The notes under the pieces were generated by a model. It was not told the origin of the DNA, searched no databases, and saw nothing but the letters and a program-made list of their open reading frames with translations. From Turritopsis dohrnii (taxonomy: Eukaryota > Cnidaria > Hydrozoa > Anthoathecata > Oceaniidae), in the NCBI GenBank assembly GCA_027922465.2, contig BQMF02000029.1, positions 868,001 through 932,000 on the forward strand: a DNA stretch of 64,000 bases. Reading direction: 5' to 3'. Both the position numbers and the translations under genes were made by a program. Positions 60,490-64,000 of the stretch are shown one piece after another (position 1 is the first letter of the stretch; every line of letters begins with the position of its first letter).

Positions 60490-61937
60490 GTCAAACACAT
60501 GAAGGTCTTCACCAGGTAACTTTTAAAGTGCTATCAGGTGGCCGTATAATAAAACCCAAAATTGCGCATGTGCAGCAAAAAAACCCACTAATATGAGCTA
60601 AATGAGCCACAATTGGTTAAACCTCATCAAGGTCTTCACCACATAACTTTTTCAGTGCTAACAGGTGGCTGCGTAGTAAGCCTGTAATTTGCACATGCGC
60701 AGTAAAAGATTGACAATACATGCAAAAGGGTCATAACTACGGGAAACACGTGAACATCTTCCTGAATTAGTATTGTAAGGGCTGTCAAGTAGCCGTAAAA
60801 TGTAACCCAAAGTGGCGCATGCACAGTAGAAATATGCTAATATGAGGTAAATGGGCCATAATCAGACAAAAGCGTCAAGTTCTTCACCAAATAATATTTG
60901 AAAGGCTACCCAGTGGCTATATAAATAAAGCTCAAAATTGTGCATGCGCAGTTCTAAATGCAAGCTAAATTAGCCAGACTTACTGGTACCATTCTTAGTT
61001 AATTTGAATATTTTCTTTTCTCGTCCCTACATCGAAGGGCGAAAACGTTTACGACTAGAACCGTGTGTTTCACTAGAGCATAAGCAACGGGGCTGATTAC
61101 ATCCCACGTTTGACATACCAGTAATAGTTTATAATCATTGTCACCACGGTGTTTCGCTAAAAAGACTAACTTATTTACACTTTGAGTGTACTAACATTAA
61201 AGATTCAAATTTGCGTACCTGTGGAAGTAAAAATATCTTCAAATAGATGAGACATTATTTGCTGCAACTAAGCAAAGATACCACATAGGGGATCAAATAA
61301 CCCTGGGCTGCGTTACCAGAATATTCAACGTCAGTATTAAGGTTTTGTCATCCTTAAGAGAAGACAGTACACATCTCAAGAAGAAGGAAATTGTGACAGT
61401 TTACCTCTAATAATATTGGGACATTTATACGAAGGTTTGACAAGGAATTATATTTGAGTTTTACTACATGGCCACTTGATACCTCTTGAAAAGTTACTTG
61501 TTGAAGACCTTAATGCGTTTTACCTAATTGTGGCCCATTTACCTCATATTTCTACTGCGCATGCGCGATTTTGGGTTTCATTTTATGACTATTTGACAGC
61601 CCTTACAAAGCTACTTCAGGAACACGTTCATGTGTTTCACCTAAATATGACCCTTTTGCTTGTATTGTCAGTCTCTTATTGCTTATGTGAAAGTTACGAA
61701 GCCACATAATAGCACTGGAAATGTTACTTGATCACTTTTTCCCCATTGTGGCTCATTTAGCTCATATGAGCGGGGATTTTTAATGTGCATGCGCGATTTT
61801 GGGTTTTATTATGCGGCCACGTGATAGCCCTTGAAAAGTTACCTGGCGAAGACCTTCATGTACTTACTTACTAATTATGGCTCATTTTAACGTTCAAGGC
61901 GTTTACTACATTTGACGTAGGTTTACTACATTTGGGC
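60425..61937. repeat. Large inverted repeat built of about 120-bp tandem units
   Basis: About four direct units of 115-125 bp lie at 60478-60970, each with GAGCCATAAT, TCTTCACCAGGTAAC, AGTGCTATCAGGTGGC and TTGCGCATG. The same sequence returns inverted at about 61440-61937, including the stretch that codes the end of the Penelope-like frame (60425-60490 against 61880-61937). The spacer is about 460 bp. Units are diverged from one another by roughly a fifth to a quarter by eye. Confidence 0.7.
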
Positions 61938-61939
61938 AA

Positions 61940-62635
61940 AAATGCAAAAACAGCAGCCTTGATCGGTTTCCCATTTGTTTCCCATCGGTTTAACTTTGAC
62001 AAACTTTTCAATTATTTTGACAAACTTAAACAAAATGTAAATGTAAATGTAAATGTGAATTTTCGAAACATTGAAATGTGAAACTATTATACTTTATCAG
62101 TTCTTTTTATTTCCACTTTTCTTGTTGTTTATTGTCACCTAATTTCTTCACCCTGTATTAAGTTAATGTGCAGGCCTCTATATGCTCAGACCGCCCTGAT
62201 ATCATCACAACAAGCTGCGCATAGCCGTCTAAAGCACAAATTAAATCTACCTCGTTCACTTTTCAAAATATTGGCATGTCTGCTTCAAAGATACGAATAG
62301 GTAGGTAACCGTCATTTTTTCCTCGGCCGGACAGGGGTAATGCGAGGAGAGGGTGTAAGCGAAATATATTTGTTCACACCCAATCTCATGCAAACGCTAT
62401 TACGAACGCCGTTGTTTTATATAAAACCTGCCGTTTTGGTCCAGTTGTTGAAAAGTTCATATTTTTGTTAATTTCTTCGGGTTCGAACATTTTCCCCTCA
62501 AATTACTTGAACAAAAAAGAAATTATGTACCAGCGGATACAAAAAAACAAAAACAAAACAAAGTAACAATTTGCTGTCATTTTTTTAAAATTTGATACAA
62601 ATATAAATTAAATGAGTTCTTCATGATTGACAGCA
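61940..62635. other. No gene seen
   Basis: A short ATGTAA run lies at 62034-62056; otherwise the sequence is AT-rich noncoding. Confidence 0.4.
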
Positions 62636-62639
62636 TTAT

Positions 62640-62906
62640 TTATTCCAAGATGCGAGAGACTAAACGAGTTGACGGTTTATATCGAAAAGATATCATCATT
62701 AAATCAGATCTTAATTTTGGAAACAATAATCCGGTTTCCCGATTGTTGAAACAGCCTTCGTCATCAATATCTATGTTTTTATTGCTTCCAATCACTTTTT
62801 CCGCTCTTCTTTTAATCGATTTGAACTTTCTCTGTTGGGTTTGAGTGAGTCGCAACTGTATGAACGTGCTGTATAGAAGGAGTGGAACGAAAGCTCTGTT
62901 CGTCAC
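62640..62906 (-). pseudogene. LINE reverse-transcriptase C-terminal scrap
   Basis: LYSTFIQLRLTQTQQRKFKS and IKRRAEKVIG match the region behind the reverse transcriptase core of non-LTR elements (W-x-x-L-T-x-x-Q-x-x-K-x-E-x-I-Q-R-R-A). No core is attached. The open length suggests a moderately old fragment. Confidence 0.5.
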
Positions 62907-62909
62907 TCG

Positions 62910-64000
62910 TCAATGTTGCGGACCGTATAAGTTATCTAGACAATGCATTTTTTGCATTATCTAGATTGCTTTGCAATCAACACTGGAGCGCAGAACATAA
63001 AAATCGTTTTACTTGTAAGATATCCTCATTCGTTCCCGAGACGTCTTTTCCGAAAAACAACTTGTGAGATTGGAGATGCAATGCAATGCATCTCTAATCC
63101 AGGAAAGAAAAGACTCCTCACCCTTATAATTAAAGCTCTATGCATTCCTGTTAAAGCAGTTTTACGTGTTCACTATTAACACTGGAGCTTTGAACAGAAA
63201 AGTCTACTTACTTGGAAAATCGAAAATACTTCAAAATATTCATAATAAATCCTTTGGCGATACCATATATATATAGGAATAATAAATTATGGATAGAGAA
63301 AAAAAACAGAAAGATTAAAATGACCGTCACAGTTCATGAAATCCACACCCAATCGTAAACAAAAGCCAAATTCGTAAGTCGTAAACGCGTCAAAATACGA
63401 ATTGTAAACAAATCTCTACCTTGCGATTTTCTTTGCACGAAGGTAAGATCGGATATCAATATAGAATTTGTTCTTCACCAACCCAGAACGTCATGATTTA
63501 AAGCCATCAGATTCATTTCTTCAATCGCGTAAATATTGTTTTTAGTTGTCTTCCCTAAGGGAAAAGTAATGATGCAGATCCATATTATAAGAAAAACAAA
63601 ACAAATAAAAAAAGTTCAAGAGCGTACTTACCCTAAAAAGATTATTAAATATTACTTTTGTTAATAACTTTGTTGTCTTGAAATTTCTTACCCTCGTATG
63701 TATCATTACCTGCTTTTCAAAATTGAAAATGAAAGCTTGCTGGCAAGCGAAGGTTGCTATCGTATTTTGATCTCGAGAACGAATGAAAACATCTAAAACG
63801 ATCAAATGCACTGCAAGGGTTGCTCCTTGTATTTACCTAAAATAACGCGAGGTAAAAATAATTATTTTGACTGGCACGCGCAGAAAACTTTGTTAAAATA
63901 AATTACGAAGTTTTGAATATCCGAGCAAGCGTTGATAATTGGACGAAAATAAATTGAAAGTCATTCAAATAACATTCAATGTGTTTGCTGCTCATCTAAC
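62910..64000. other. No gene seen
   Basis: Frames here are short and without family resemblance. The sequence is AT-rich up to the window end. Confidence 0.4.

Noticed and set aside
1..64000. CRISPR array, rRNA operon, prokaryotic operon or phage
   Set aside because: No spaced direct repeats of array type, no rRNA core sequence, and genes have introns throughout.

Overview
This window looks like an AT-rich animal nuclear genome, most likely a cnidarian or another early-branching marine invertebrate. The evidence is intron-rich genes with short phase-consistent exons, a modular extracellular C-type lectin/PAN gene with all-phase-1 introns, and a dense mix of LINEs, a Penelope-like element, Helitrons, tRNA-derived SINEs and many small inverted-repeat DNA elements. 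No bacterial operons, rRNA or CRISPR array are visible. The taxon is an inference.

The most striking gene lies on the minus strand between 27770 and 17173. I joined 22 exons by hand at GT/AG sites. All phases agree, no stop codon falls inside any exon, and the total is 4803 nt (1600 codons plus stop). The predicted protein carries, in order, a SET methyltransferase-like domain, a Cys-rich segment, a DBF4-type motif M and CCHH zinc finger, an acidic array of nine 36-residue repeats, two C2H2-like fingers, a complete tyrosine-recombinase catalytic core, and a basic C-terminus. I do not know a described gene with this order of parts. It could be a domesticated Crypton-like recombinase or the gene of an unusual mobile element. 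A REL-endonuclease LINE has inserted antisense in its second intron, and a tRNA-like sequence lies in the intron after the repeat exon.

Layout. 1-1214: two tandem Helitron copies. 1944-2591: a 648-bp MITE. 2860-7311: LINE debris, including a LINE that carries three nested insertions (a TTAA element, a second 648-bp MITE and a tRNA-SINE). 7312-17172: gene-poor, with a degraded pogo-like piece, a 500-bp MITE containing a tRNA-like sequence, a broken REL-LINE tail, a poly-C inverted element and a 284-bp MITE with 10-bp target duplications. 17173-27770: the SET/recombinase gene. 28688-29203: an unknown 171-aa protein. 33135-33497: a small membrane protein. 34000-43000: mostly noncoding, with a hairpin, a perfect 77-bp-arm palindrome and a 938-bp mariner-like MITE. 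43460-47090: a minus-strand LINE next to a hAT transposase fragment. 48235-48563: a SINE. 49884-59441: the C-type lectin/PAN gene, whose second CTLD exon is split by a 2.55-kb inverted-repeat transposon. 60181-61937: a Penelope-like GIY-YIG end followed by tandem repeats arranged as a large inverted repeat. 62640-62906: a LINE scrap.

All gene models come from reading the sequence; there is no transcript or database support. Exon joins are predictions.
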